A stretch of 64,000 nucleotides of DNA from Ahaetulla prasina (Eukaryota; Chordata; Lepidosauria; Squamata; Colubridae): the NCBI RefSeq assembly GCF_028640845.1, contig NC_080546.1, positions 17,271,020 to 17,335,019 on the forward strand, given 5' to 3'. The notes beneath the pieces were generated by a model. The model saw only the letters and a program-made list of their open reading frames with translations. It searched no databases and had not been told where the DNA came from. Shown one piece after another: positions 45,377 through 60,300 of this stretch. Each line of letters opens with the position of its first letter. The first letter of the stretch is position 1. The position numbers and the translations under genes are program-made.

Positions 45377-48300
45377 TACTTTACGTTTTGAATATATAGC
45401 AAAAAGAGGAAACTTGAGAGTTCAAAAGGTTGATGTGCGAAGGGCTAGTTTTAGCAATAATTGTTAGTTTCAGGAGAAGTTTGGAATTATGTAAGTAGCT
45501 AAGATAATTGATGTTTCACAAATTAGAATTTGCGTGGTCTCTACACTAGCATAAAAACATTGGAAAACACTTGTTGTATGATCTGCTGACTTTATGCAAC
45601 CATCTCAAGCTACCAATAAAGGAGAATATGTGTAGCTCAGGGTTGAAATGAAGAATCCTTGGTGCTCTCTGAGCTTGCTTGTTTTCTTGCAAATATTCCA
45701 TTACCCAACTATGTAACATCATCAGTGCTAGATTAGATTAGCACTGATGATGTTACCTAGTTACAGTAATGAAATGTTTACAAGAAAAGAAGTACCAAGG
45801 ACCCCTCATCTCAAGCTGCGTCACCATAAGACCACTGGTGGGTTTCAGAATTTTTTATTACCAGTTCTGTGGGTATGGCTGGGGGTGGGGGCTGGGGAAG
45901 GAAACCGTAAAATCTCCAGTCCCCCCCAATCCAGGGGAAGGTTACTGCAAAATCCCCATTTCCTCCCGATCAGCTGGGCCAGTTAGACTTTTTACTACTG
46001 GTTCTCTGAACTATTCAACATTTCCACTACGAGTTCTCCAGAACTGGTCAGAACCTGCTGAAACCCACCTCTGGACAAGACAGATATGGTGTAGATTTCT
46101 CACCCTTCCATAGAAATGTGGCCTTAGAATGCTCCGTTATGTTAGCTCAAGTATTCTGGACGCTGTAATCCATATGTGGAGAACAATAATACTTGTCCAA
46201 GACAAAAGGGGCCTTTGGTCTTTACGCAGGGAACAAAACATATTGTTGAAATAATTGAACTACAAGTTGAAGTACAAGAACTACACGGCATTGTTTTAAA
46301 ATTGCAGCCAATGTAACGGGATCAAGCCATTGAGAGTCGATCTTGAAGAGATTCCAAAAACTGCCAAAAAGACCTAATGTCAAAAATCGTGCAACTAAGC
46401 CAATTGTATTAGAGACCAAGGATCATAGCAAGACCAGTCTGAGAAGATTAACCCGAAGGTTTAAAGGCATACCTTGGGGCATTTACAAATTTCATTTCAA
46501 AACCATTCCTAAGGAGGTTAGGAAGATCAAAACAACCGTGAGGGGCAGGAAGTTAGGACTCTCAGCCCTTGGGGGATTATAAGGCTCTTAAAGGGCATAA
46601 TTCTTGTCACAAGGTCAAGCTTTTACAATGCAATTAAAAGGGATTTTCATAACATCAGCATACCACATCAAAGGCCGTTGTGATGAGGCGATTATTGCCC
46701 CGTGGAGAGCAAAGGTTTAACAAGAAATCAAACAGATCTAATCATTTTATTAAGCGCCACTTCTAAAGTTTCCCAACACCACCAAATCTCTAAGAAATGA
46801 CGGTGAAAGGGGGCAGATTTTATCTCGCTGCTATTTGTCCCTGGCAATTACCTCTAAAACATAATTACAGCTCATCTACACGTACAGTAAGCGTAAGACT
46901 GGATTGTCAACAGATAGGATGCTTGAAACTTTTGAAATTACCTGTGCTATGGAGGCTTGAGGATTACCTATTAAATTTTTGAACATCCGTTTGGAGACCC
47001 ATTTCAACTGGTGAAAGAAGGGAGTGGAATAGGTGATTCTTTGGAAAGTGGTCTCTTTGGTTTCGCCCTTTGAAGACAGCTTTTCCAATTCTGTTTTGGT
47101 TTCTTGATTGTAAGAGGAACTGGAATATTTCTCTACCAATTTCTCCGCCAGTGTCTGATCTTGAGTACCATCTTTAAAGAGATAAGAGGAAAATTAATTA
47201 CGTTGAATATGGTTTTGCATTCTCCGGGTGGGACAGCAATTTGGCTTGAATGTTGTGACAATATTGTTGCTTAAATATCAGTAGTCCTCGTCTTGTGACC
47301 ACAATTGAGCTCCAAATTTCTGTTGCTAAGCGAGACATTTGTTGTGAGTTTTGCCCCATTTTACAACTTTTCTTGCCATAATGAATTGTTGCAGTTTTTA
47401 TGCTAGTAACAAGGCTGTTAAGTGAATCTGACTTCCTCATTGACTCTGCTTGCCAGAAGTTTGCAAAAGGTGATCATGTGACCCAGGGAGCTACAACCAT
47501 CATAAATATGAACTGGCTGCCAAGCATCCAAATTTGATCATGTGACCAGGAGGAAGCTGCAACGATCATATGAAAAACAGTCATAAGTCACTTTTTTCGG
47601 TGCTGTTGTAACTTTGAACGGTCACTAAATGAACTGTTGTAAGTTGAGGACTACCTATATTTATAATAATAAATCCTGGACATAAATTGTTTCAACTCCT
47701 ACCCTCAAAATGACGCTATAGTAGACCACTGTGCACCAGAACAACTAGACACAAGAACAGTTTTTTCCCAAACACCATCACTCTGCTAAACAAATAATTC
47801 CCTCAACATTGTCAAACTATTCACTAAGTCTGCATTACTATTAGTCTTCTTGCCGTTCCTATCACCCACCTCCTCTTACTATGACTGTATGACAGTAACT
47901 TGTTGCTGTATCCTTACAATTTATATTAACTGTTTCCTAATATGATTTGATTGCTTATTTGTACCCTGTGACTATCATTAAGTATTGTACCTTATGATTC
48001 TTAACGAATGCATCTTTTCTTTTTATGTACACTGAGAGCATATGCACCAAAGACAAATTCCTAGAATAGAATAAAATAGAATAGAATAGAATAGAATAGA
48101 ATAGAATAGAATAGAATAGAATAGAATAGAATAGAACAGAACATAATAGAATTCTTTATTGGCCAAGTTTGATTGGACACACAAAGAATTTGTCTTGGTG
48201 CATATGCTCTCAGTGTATATAAAAGAAAATATACGTTCGTCAAGAATCATAAGGTACAACACTTAATGATAGTCATAGAGAACAAATAAGCAAACAAATC

Positions 48301-51300
48301 ATATTAGGAAACAGCCAATATAAATCGTAAAGATACCAGCAACAAGGTTACAGTCATAAAGTCATAAGTGGGAGGAGATTGTGTGTCCAATCACACTTGG
48401 CCAATAATGAATTCTAATCTAATCTAATCTAATCTAATCTAATCTAATCTAATCTAATCTAATCTAATCTAATCTAATGATGATGACAGAAAACTGTACA
48501 AACTATAGATCTCAGCAAACCCACTTCAGAACTGTTTGTTTGTTTGATTTATATCTGCTTTTCCTTTACGAAAGCGAGGTAGCGTACCTCACCTTTTATC
48601 ATCTTCCTTTTAATTTCCCCCATAACAATCTTGGGAGATAAATTAATCTGAAACAAAGTTACTGAGTCAAAGTCACCCAAAGAATTTCTGTGTAGCCAAG
48701 TTCAAACTTTGACTTGCATCTCACTGATCATGGTCCAACACCTTCCTAGTCACCCACAAATCGGTGGGAGTGTATATATCCTTTTATTTATTTTGAATTT
48801 TTTTACCACACTTTTACATCTAGTGGTGCATACTAAAATCTAAGATGAAATAACAATACCAACACTAAAAGGTTGGTAAAAAGACAGAAATAGTAGAAGA
48901 AACCTAAGTCAGTCAATGATGGCCAAAAAAAAACAAAACCCTCAGAGTCTGCTTGTACCTTACCAGAAGGCAAGACAAGAAACAATGGGTGGAAACTAAT
49001 CAAGGAGAGAATTAAGCTAGAAACTAAGGAGAAATTTATTAACAGTGAGATCAATTAAAACGGCTTGCCTCCAGAAATTGAGTGCGTTCCACTACTAGAG
49101 GCTTTTAAGAAGAGTCTGGGCAGCCACTTGTCTGGAACGGTACAGGGTCTCCTGCTTGAGCAGGGGGTTGGACTATATGACCTCCAAGGTCCCTTTTAAC
49201 TCTGTTATTCTGTTATTCTTTTTGGGGTAACAACTTTTATTAAAAGGTACCAGCTTTTGTGGATTGTAGCTCACTTCACCAGATGCATAGGGGAGCTAGA
49301 GGTTTGAGAAGGCTATGGTTTTAATGCAGTCCAATTAACCCTGTGGAACAAAGTGTTATTCTGGCCAATTTTTCTGGCATTAGTTTGACAGGGCTGGTAT
49401 TAAAATATGATCTATGTAATGGTGGATGCAGCTTTCCCTACTTTCTGTGGCACCACGACTAGCAAAAGCTATGCAGCATTTGGGAACACTGACATACAAA
49501 TGTATCTAATGTACTTGGATAATGTTTCTTGCTGGGCCATTTGCACTATCCAAATCCTAAGGGAGTTCAATGACAGAGTTGACAATGCAAAAAAGCAGAT
49601 TGTCTCTCCATATAACATACCAGATTTTGAACAAGGAGCTATGGTTTGCACACTATACCTTTGTCGGTTTCATTATGAGAAGCCACAGCTGTCGAGTCTC
49701 CATTAATGATATCCAGGAAAAAGTCAGCAGGGTTATTGTATGGTTCACACTCATAACCTCAAAAAGAAAGAAAAGAAAACGCTTCTGGATCACTACAACT
49801 GTTGGTGAAAATATAGGGCAACACTTTTCTGACAATACCACAAACATCTACATCAGGGGTCTCCAACCTTGGCAACTTTAAGTCTGGAGGACTTCAATTC
49901 CCAGAATTCCCCAGCCAGCTTTCTGGGAGTTGAAGTCTTCCAGACTTAAAGTTGTCAAGGTTGGAGACCCCTGATCTACATTACTGTTTGCTACAGTTGG
50001 CCCAAAACAGGCTTCCTAGATTTACTCATAAAACTGAGGACAGAGAAATTGGGTAAACATTTTCTCTGAATTTCTCCAGGAGAAGCAAAAAACTTACCCA
50101 CCAATTTCAAAAATGCAGGACACCATCTTAGAAAAGATAGTAGGATCGTCACTGCTGTTTTCCTTTGGGATTTAATGCTGGTGACAGGAACCAGGGAGGC
50201 CACAAGTCAATGGAGAGTTGTTTGTTTATAGCAGGGGTCCCCAACCCCCAATCCTGGTCCACAGCATGTCAGAAACCAGGCCACGCAAACAAGCAAAGTC
50301 CCATCCATGAGATGCAGGCAGCACGCAAAACCACACCCCTTCTGGTCCACCAAAAAAACCTCTCCAGGGAACCACTCCCTGGTGCCCAAAAGGTGAGTGG
50401 GGGGCCACTGGTTCAGAGAAGGACTTGACATTTCCATACATATACCCCGTGGCTTGTTGTTGTTGTTAGTTGCGAAGTCGTGTCCGACCTATCGCGAACC
50501 CATGGACAACGTTCCTCCAGGCCTTCCTGTCCTCTACCATCCTCTGGAGTCCATTTAAGCTCACACCTCATGCTTCAGTGACTCCATCCAGCCACCTCAT
50601 TCTCTGTCTTTCCGTTCTTCTTTTGCCCTCAATCATTCCCAGCATTAGGTTCTTCTCCAGTGAGTCCTTCCTTCTCATTAAGTGGCCAAAGTATTTCAGT
50701 TTCATCTTCAGGATCTGGCCTTCTAAAGAGCAATCAGGGTTGATTTCCTCTAGGACTGATCGGTTGGATCACCTTGCAATCCAAGGGACTTGCAGGAGTC
50801 TTCTCCAGCACCAGAGTTCAAAGGCCTCAATTCTTTGGCACTCAGCCTTTCTTATGGTATATAGTATAATATAGTAGCCCCCGTGGCTACTTATTAATAA
50901 ATGTTTCTCCAAAATTATTTCAATACATAACAGCACATTGTTAGACTCCAAAGTTTCCAAGATACATGTACAGTATTTGGTACCCCTTATTAATACCCCT
51001 TATAATAGCACTGTGGAAAGCCTTTGGACGGTGACTTCTGAAGGCCACATTTCTACAAAGCACATTTCAGACTTTTTCCTCAGGTTTCTGAACATAAACA
51101 CGCACACAAAGATGGAGCACTAAGAAAACTGAGGGAAGGCCTCAAAATACGATGAGCTTCTGAAGAACAAGACCATCTGTGGTTACTTTATCCTAAGCCT
51201 CTCCAAATACATTACCAAGATCTAATACATAGGTTTAAATTAAGCAAGGTAATTTATAATTTTTTTATATTGATACTCCATGTGCAATCCTGTCCTTTAC

Positions 51301-54300
51301 TGTTGTCTTTGAACTAAGAGTCATATTGGATCTCTGGCAGATTAATCTGCAACCCAACAAGACAGACACAGACTTCAGAGGATAATGAGAACTGCAGAAA
51401 AAAACAATGGCTACTAACCTGCCTTCCATTGAGGACCAGTATATTGCACGAGTCAAAAAGGGGGCTGTGAAAATATTTACAGACCCCTCACATCCTAGAC
51501 ATAAACTGTTTCAATTCCTACCCTCAAAATGACACTATAGAGCACTGCACACCAGAACAACTAAACACAAGAACAGTTTCTTCCCGAATGCCATCACTCT
51601 GCTAAACAAATAATTCCCTCAACACTGTCAAACTATTTACTAAGTCTGTGCTACTATTAATCTTCTCATCGTTCCCATCACCCATCTCCTTCCACTTATT
51701 GGAGGTCCACCCGCTCCGAATCTGACCGGACACTACTGCGGTCTCAAATTCAGACCTATCTGGTGGCAATGAAGGTGGTAAAACAGGAGTATTTTTCCAC
51801 CCTCATTGCATCTGCAGATAACCACCCAGCCGCCCTGTTTCGGGTGACACACTCTCTTATCCATCAGGGAGCGTTGGAAGATCCCCTGCAGGGGTGAGCT
51901 GAGGAGTTTGTACAGTATCTGCAAGATAAAATCGCTCAGATTCTGGAAGGGTTGGACGCAGATTGGGTAGGACCGGGCGAGATGGCGGAGGCTGGTCTTG
52001 ATGTTTCCATCTGGGATGAATTCGATTCTGTGCCTCCTGAGGACATGGACAGGATACTGGGGGGGCTGAATGCGACCACATGTTTATTGGACCCGTATCC
52101 CTCCTGGTTGGTGCTGGCCACCCGGGAGGTTACACGAGGCTGGCTTCAGCGGATTGTTAATGCTTCTTTGATGGAGGGTGTTTTCCCTTCCGCCTTGAAA
52201 GAGGCGGTGGTGAGGCCCCTCCTCAAGAAGCCTTCCCTGGATCCAGCCATTTTATCTAACTATCGTCCTGTCTCCAACCTTCGCTTCACGGCGAAGGTTG
52301 TTGAGAGTGTGGTCGCACGACAGTTCCCTCAGTACCTGGATGAAACTGTCTATCTAGACCCGTTCCAGTCTGGCTTCCAGCCCGGTTACAGCACAGAGAC
52401 GGCCTTGGTCGCGTTGGTTGATGATCTCTGGAGGGCCTGGGACAGGGGTTGTTCCTCTGTCCTAGTCCTATTAGATCTCTCGGCGGCTTTTGATACCATC
52501 GACCATGGTATCCTGCTGCGACGGCTCGGGGGGATGGGAGTGGGTGGCACTGTTTATCGGTGATTTTCCTCCTATCTCTCCGACCGGTCGCAGACAGTGT
52601 TGGCAGAAGGGCAGAGGTTGACACCAAGGCGCCTCCTATGTGGGGTGCCACAGGGGTCGGTCCTCTCGCCTCTTCTGTTCAACATCTATATTAAGCCGCT
52701 GGGTGAGATCATCCGTGGCTTTGGGGTGCAATGTCATCTGTACACTGATGACACCCAGCTGTACATATCCACCCCAGGCCGCCCCAACGAGGCCGTTGAT
52801 GTCATGTCCCAGTGTCTGGAAGCCGTACGGGTCTGGATGGGAAGGAACAGACTTCAGCTCAATCCCTCGAAGATCCGAGTGGCTGTGGATGCCGGCTTCC
52901 CAGTACAGCCAGCGTACTCCATTGCTGACTGTTGGGGGCGAGTCGTTGGCCCCCACAGAGAGGGTACGCAACTTAGGCGTCCTCCTGGATTCACGGCTGT
53001 CTCTTGAAGATCATCTGACGGCCGTCGCCAGGGAGGCTTTCTATCAGGTCCGCCTGATCCGCCAATTGCGTCTCTTTCTGGATCGGGTTTCTCTGCGCAC
53101 AGTCACTCATGCCCTCGTTACATCTCGCTTGGACTACTGCAACGCTCTCTACATGGGGCTCCCCTTGAAGAGCACCCGGAAGCTCCAACTGGTTCAGAAT
53201 GTAGCCGCGCGGGTGATAGAGGGAGCACCTCGTGGCTCCCATATAACACCGCTCCTGCGCGGGCTGCAATGGCTTCCGGTGGTCTTTCAGGTGCAATTCA
53301 AGGTGTTGGTTACCACCTTTAAAGCGCTCCATGGCTTAGGACCGGGCTATTTACGGGACCGCCTACTGCCACAAACAGCCTCCCATCGACCTGTGTGCTC
53401 CCACAGGGAGGGCCTCCTTGGGGTGCCATTGGTGAAACAATGTCGACTGGCGACCCCCAGGGGTAGGGCCTTCTCTGTGGGGGCTCCTGCCCTCTGGAAC
53501 GAGCTGCCTCCGGGGCTTCGCCAACTCCCTGACCTTCGGACTTTCCGCCGTGAGTTGAAGACTCTTTTATTTCATCGAGCTGGGCTAGCCTAAGTAATTT
53601 TAAATGGGGTTTTAGTTTTTTGTATTAGTTAGTTTTTAAATATTTTGGCCATTATTTATATAAATTTTAGTTTTTTTTTAATGTGTATTTATTGTATCTT
53701 TTAAATTGGCTGTAAACCGCCCTGAGTCCTTCGGGAGAAGGGCGGTATACAAATGCAATAAATAAATAAATAAAATATGGCTGTATGACTGTAACTTTGT
53801 TGCTTGTATCCTTACAATTTATATTGATATTGTTTCCTGATTGCTTGTTTGTACCCTATGACTATCACTAAGTGTTGTACCTTATGATTCTTGACGAATG
53901 TATCATTTCTTTTATGTGCACTGAGAGCATCTGCACCAAAGACAAATTCTTGTGTGTCCAATCACACTTGACCAGTAAAAAAAATTATTCTATTCTATTC
54001 TATTCTATTCTATTCTATTCTATTCTATTCTATTCTATTCTATTCTAATCTCAGAGGTAACTACTTCTCCATCAACATTATGGTTCCAAATTAAATCAGA
54101 TCCCAGATCGGTTATTTGAATAAATAAAAAGAAAAGGTGATATTCAAACATTCATTAAATAGTCTTCTGGACACTTACCGATGGTCTTGAAGTATTCTAA
54201 GGCATTTTGAGCAGGTCCATGATACAAAAGTCTTCCCGCAGCCAACAAGGTCAACTTATCAAACAGTCTGAAGATGGAGTAGCGTGGTTGATGGATGGAA

Positions 54301-57300
54301 AAAATAATGGTTTTCCCTTGCTTGGACATCCTGCACAGAGAGCAGAAATACGTTAAAGAGCTAAAGTTAAGTCGTTAAGATAAAAGACCCTGAAAATTAA
54401 TATTGATCACTCAAATCCTAGGTTTTATTTTGTTTTTTGGGGGAAAATGAATTAGCAATAGCACTTAGACTTATATACCATTTACAGTGCTCTGTAAGCA
54501 GTTTACAGAATCAGCATATTAAAACATCCATCCATCCATCCATTTATCCATCTGTCATTTTGTTTGGCTGTGCAAAAAATATTTTAACTGGTCTCTTTCT
54601 TTTCATTATTCTCTCTTTTTTTTTCTTTTCAGGAAGTGGGTGGGCTGTCAAGAAAGCTGCTTCTGAATTATATCTTGATCCTCTCAAGTGGATGATGCTG
54701 TAGAAAATGGCCTTCTTTTATTCAATGTGTGGTCTTTGTGCATAAATACTGTAGCATCATTTCCGTTAATAGAATCATAGCATCAAAGAGCTGACATGGA
54801 CCTTGGAGATCTAGTCCAACCAATAGTGGAATTCAGCTGGTTCGGGCTAGTTCGGGCAAATTGCTGGCTGGCCCTACCCTGCCCCGCCAGGTTCTTCCAG
54901 GAGTCCCCACACACCCCGTTTTTGCTCCCAGGAGGCTGCAGGGCGGCCTACTAGACCCAAAATGGGGCACAGCGGGGCCCCGCACCTCCTACCCCTCCAC
55001 CCCGTGGCCCATTTGGGGTGTAGGAGGCCAAGTGCTGCTGCCTGTCACACACCCCTGGCCACACCCACCATGGCCACGCCTATCCAGCTGGTCATTAGGG
55101 CAGAGAACCTGGTTGTTAAATTATTTGAATCCCACCACTGAGTCCAACCCTCTGCTCAAGGCAGGAGTCTCACAGCCAAATGGTTGTCCAGCCTGTTTTT
55201 GAAAACCTCGAGTTATTTTCTGTGTAGTTTCTGCATGGAGCACTTCATCTAGCAATTACCTTTTTAAGAGCAGCAAAACGGCATTGGCAGTGCTGGCATC
55301 AAGACCAGTGGTTGGCTCGTCTAAGAACAAGATGGACGGGTCAGTAATGAGCTCCATTCCAATATTGGTCCTTTTTCTTTCTCCTCCCGATATACCACGA
55401 ATGAACTGAGTTCCAACCTAATGGAAAACGGGAATGCCTATGATACTGTCTTCTTGAAAACATTTTCAGGCAGAGAGATTATTTAGGACCCAACAATACA
55501 AGACTCATATTTGAATTTGATTTAAAAAAAAACAAACCTGGAAAATAAAGGAGAATATTTGTAGCTCAGGGTTGAAATGAAGTCCCCTTGGTGCAGGGGT
55601 GAAATGCTTCCGGTTCGGATCGGATCGGCCAATCCGGTAGTGATGGTGGCGGGTGGTTCGGAGAACCGGTAGCAAAAATCCCTGCCTCCTCCCCACCATG
55701 CCCAACTGAGCCACGCGATCGTCAGAGCCTTTTTTGTTTACTTTTAAAAGCATGGTTTTTTATAACCTTTTCAGCCGAATAGTGACACGGTGATAATTTT
55801 TGTAAATCTCGTTTTTGTCTATGGTGATAATTTTTGTGCATCTCATTTTTTCTACTTGTTTCACTTTTCTTCTTTATACCGTAACTGCTATTCTAATAGC
55901 AAATCCTTCATAAAAGTTATTGCATTACATTCTTGATTAAATTATCTTTCCATTGATACATAATTTTACGATATTAATCCAGAAAAAAGTGGTGTTATTA
56001 GCTAGTTTTAGAAAATACATTTTTCCAAAAAGGTTTCCATAATTTTGGCCACTACTGTATAGCTAGATATATGGAGATAGAACCAGATCCAAATATAAAT
56101 AATTGAAGACAGATCTTCTATATGCATGTATATGTATGTTGCAGGCAAAGTTCTGAATATAGGGTATCTAGAAAATCAAGATATACTGCTGACAAATATT
56201 CCTAAGTAATAGGTCACCAAATGGAAAGATATATCAATTGACATTATAACACCTTCTCCAGAGCAGGGGTCTCCTACCTGGGCAACTTTAAGACTTGTGG
56301 ACTTCGGAATTCTGGGAGTTGAAGTCCACAAGTCTTAAAGTTGCCAAGGTTGGAGACCCCTACTCCAGAGGGTGTTTATGTCATTTGGCTGCCATGATGA
56401 TGATAGGACATGAAGTTAGGCAAGGCAGTTCTATCTAATGCAGGGGTCCCCAACCCCTGGCCCTGTGGACCAGCACTAGGCCACGGCATGCCAGAAACCG
56501 GGATGCAGGCAGCACACGAAAACAAGCTCCCTCCGGTCCATGAAAAACCTCTCTCCATGGAACCAGCCCCTAGTGCCCCAAAGGTTGGGGTGGGGGGCAC
56601 TGATCTAATGTATCTGGCTTGAATACTTTCATCTGTCTTATTATTCAGGAATTCCCCTGAATTATCAGCTCTGATATTCTGGCAAAAAACATCACTTACC
56701 ATCATCACATAAGTGAAGGCTAGTCCATTTCTAGTGCTCCCTTTATAGAACTCAAGTCAGTGGTGGGATTCAAATTTTTTTACTACCAGTTCTGTGGGCG
56801 TGGCTTGGTGGGCATGGCAGGGGAAGGATACTGTAAAATCTCCATTCCCACTCCACTCCAGGGGAAGGATACTGTAAAATCTCCATTCCCACCCCACTTC
56901 AGGGGAAGTTACTGCAAAATCCTCGTTCCCTCCTGATCAGCTAGGGACTCGGGAGGCAGAGAATAGATGGGGGTGGGGCCAGTCAGAGGTGGTATCTCTG
57001 AACTACTCAAAATTTCTGCTACCGGTTCTCCAGAACTGGTCAGAACCTGCTGAAACCTATCTCTGAACTCAGTCCTCCAGGAGATTTAATTTCATTACCT
57101 TTGAATCTGCCACTCTTGTCAATCCCAACTCCTTGAGGATCTGGTTGATTCTCTCCTTTTTTTCATGAGCTTTTACTGTTTTTGGTAGTCTGAGTGCAGC
57201 TGAGAACTGGAAGTTTTCCCTCACGGTCAAAGTCCCCATCACAACATCATCCTGGAAATACAAAGGAAACATTTAGCCTATTTCCAATTATTTGCTTCAA

Positions 57301-60300
57301 ACCAGAAATTGTTTTTGTATTTATTTGTCAAATTTCTACACCGCTCATTTTCACCTGAGTGGGTACTTTACAAATAAAAACACACAGTGGTGTAAAAGCA
57401 TAATTAAAAACAGAGTTAAAAATATAATTAAAAATAGAATTTAAAACATTTTTTAAAAAAATTAAAACATAATTGAAAGCAAAGTTAAAATTAAGTGACT
57501 CTGGTTCAGGGGTGAAATGCTCCCGGTTCAGACCAGATCGCCTGATCTGGTAGCGATGGCGGCGGGTGGTTCAGAGAACCAGTAGCAAAAATTCCTGCCC
57601 TCCCCATGGCCAGCTGAGCCAATCAGAGGGGTTTTTTTTACTTTTAAAAACATTTTTTCTTCGGCCGAAAAAATGCTTTTAAAAGTTAAAAAAAAGCCTC
57701 TGACGATCAGGCAATTTTTTTCTACAACCTCTTTGGCCAAAGAGGTTGTAAAAAAATGCTTTTAAAAGGCTCCTCTGACGATCCCAGCTGAGTTGCCTGA
57801 TCGTCAGAGGCTTTTTTTTTTCTTTTAAAGGCAAAAAAATGCTTTTAAAAGAAAAGAAAAGCTTCTGACGATCAGGCAACTCAGCTGGGATCATCAGAGG
57901 AGCCTTTAAAAAGCATTTTTCAGCCAAAGAGGTTGTAGAAAAAATGCCTTTAAAAGTAAAAAAAAAAAGTTGGCCACGCCCAGCCAGTCACATTACCCCC
58001 CACCACCAAGCCACGCCCACAGAACCGTTAGTAACAAATTTTACATTTCACCATTGCTCTGGGTACTTTACAAATAGAAACACACAGTGGTGTAAAAAGA
58101 TAATTGAAAACAGAATTTAAAATATAATTAAAAATAGAGTTAAATTTTTTTAAAAAGAAAATTAGAACATAATTGAAAGCAAAGTTAAAAAATTAAGAGG
58201 GTAAAAATGTTAAAGAGGCAAAGGCGGTGCCCTTAAGCCACCAATGACACCCAGAGTTGCATCTCACTCTTAGACCCACATGCCAATGGGCAGGGACAGG
58301 TCTTGAAATTCTTCCTGAAGGACAGGAGAGCGAAGCCCCCGCATCACCTTTGGAGGTGAGATGTTCCAAAAGACGGGCAGTGACAAAGAAGGTTCTCTTC
58401 CTACATCCCGCCAATCCTAATTCTTTAATCAATGGGATCCACAACGTATCTTCCCTGTCTAAGTGTCGATATAATTGAGACAAGATGTTTCCTCAGATAA
58501 CCTGATCCCATGCGATGAAGCAGTGGTGAAATGTAAAATTTGTTACTATCGGTTCTGTGGGCGTGGCTTGGTGGGGGGTGGTGTAATGTGACTGGGTGGG
58601 TATGGCCAACTTTTTTTTTAAAAGCATTTTTTCTACAACCTCTTTGGCCAAAGAGGTTGTTAAAAAATGCTTTTAAAAGGCTCTGACGATCAGGCAACTC
58701 AGTTGGGATTGCCAGACTCTTTTAAAAGCATTTTTTACAACCTCTTCAGCCAAAGAGGTTCAGAGGCTTTTTTTTTTACTTTTAAAACCATTTTTTTGGC
58801 TGAAGAAACTTCTGTTCCAGATTCTTGTGGTGCCAAAAGAAGAAGAAGAAGAAGAAGAAGAAGAAGAAGAAGAAGAAGAAGAAGAAGAAGAAGAAGAAGA
58901 AGAAGAAGAAGAAGAAGAAGAAGAAGAAGAAGAAGAGGAGGAGGAGGAGGAGGAGGAGGAGGAGGAGGAGGAGGAGGAGGAGGAGGAGGAGGAGGAGGAG
59001 AAGGAGAAGGAGAAGAGGAGGAGGAGGAGGAGGAGGAGGAGGAGGAGGAGGAGGAGGAGGAGGAGGAGGAGGAGGAGGAGGAGGAGGAGGAAGAGGAAGA
59101 GGAAGAGGAGGAGGAGGAGGAAGAAGAAGAAGAGGAGGAGGAGGGGGAGGGAGAGGGGAGGAAGAGGAGGAGGAGGAGGAGGAGGAGAAGAAGAAGAAGA
59201 AGAGGAGGAAGAGGAAGAAGAGGTGGAGGAGGAGGGGGAGGGGGAGGGAGAGGGGGAGGAAGAGGAGGGGAGGAGGAAGAAGAAGTAGAAGAGGAAGAAG
59301 AAGAAGAAGAAGAAGAAGAAGAAGAGGAGGAGGAGGAGAAAGCATAGTCTAGTCTATACATATTTAGATTTTTTTTGCATAAAAGAAATTTATATGTAAC
59401 CGTTTTGATTTTTCACTGTATTTGATGAACAATAAGGTGTGGGGAGGGATAATCAATTTACCTGTACTACATAGCCAGAGATGCATTTAAAATTGGCAGG
59501 CTGGGGGGCACCGTTGATGAAAACATCTCCACTTAAGCCACGGGGATCTTTCCGTGCTGCTAAAATATCCAGTAATCTAAAACAGAAATCAGGATTGCAT
59601 GGTGGTTGCCACATTTTGCTAAACCGAAAAGCGCACAAATGCAACCAAACGTTTGCATGGTTTTGGTTATAAAAAAAAATATCTGCAACTATGGGGAAAC
59701 CCTCAATGAAATGCAATTGAGAGGTTAGATAGAGAGATAGAAAGTTTGGCAGACATAATAAAAACCCATCTCTCTCAGCCTAATTTTACATGCAATTTTA
59801 AAGAATGTAAACCAGTGTTTCTCAACCTTGACAACTTTAAGATTTCAACTCCCAAAATTCCTCAGCCAGGATTACACCATCCTTCCTCACCACAGCTATG
59901 ATCTGATCTCATGTTGCAAGATTGGAGGTAATTAAGATTTCAAAGGAAGTAGGACATCATCAAATTATTAAATTATGATTTGCATCAAAGTAATTTCTGT
60001 TATTCTGGTAGCAAAGGATTACAGAAAACCACGTGTAAGATGGTGGCTCTTGAGGATAGAAGGCTGGGTTGGAGGTTAGCAAGCCTGTGTTCGAGACCTG
60101 AGTGCTGCTCGGTGGGGGGAGGTGTAAGCACCCATCCTTTGCTCCAGCTGCTGCTGGGGACATGAAAGGAGCCCCCCAACTGGGCGTCCCCTGGACAATG
60201 GTGTTGTCACCAGCTAATCCTTTCAACCTTGAAGCACCACGGCTTCTGACACAAGTGCACCAGAGGTGGTATTCAGCAGGTTCCAACCAGTTCTGGAGAA

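Noticed and set aside
58667..59361. ORFs of up to 226 codons rich in E, K, R, G or S, L, P
   Set aside because: Artefacts of the GAA/GGA triplet tract, open in nearly all frames.
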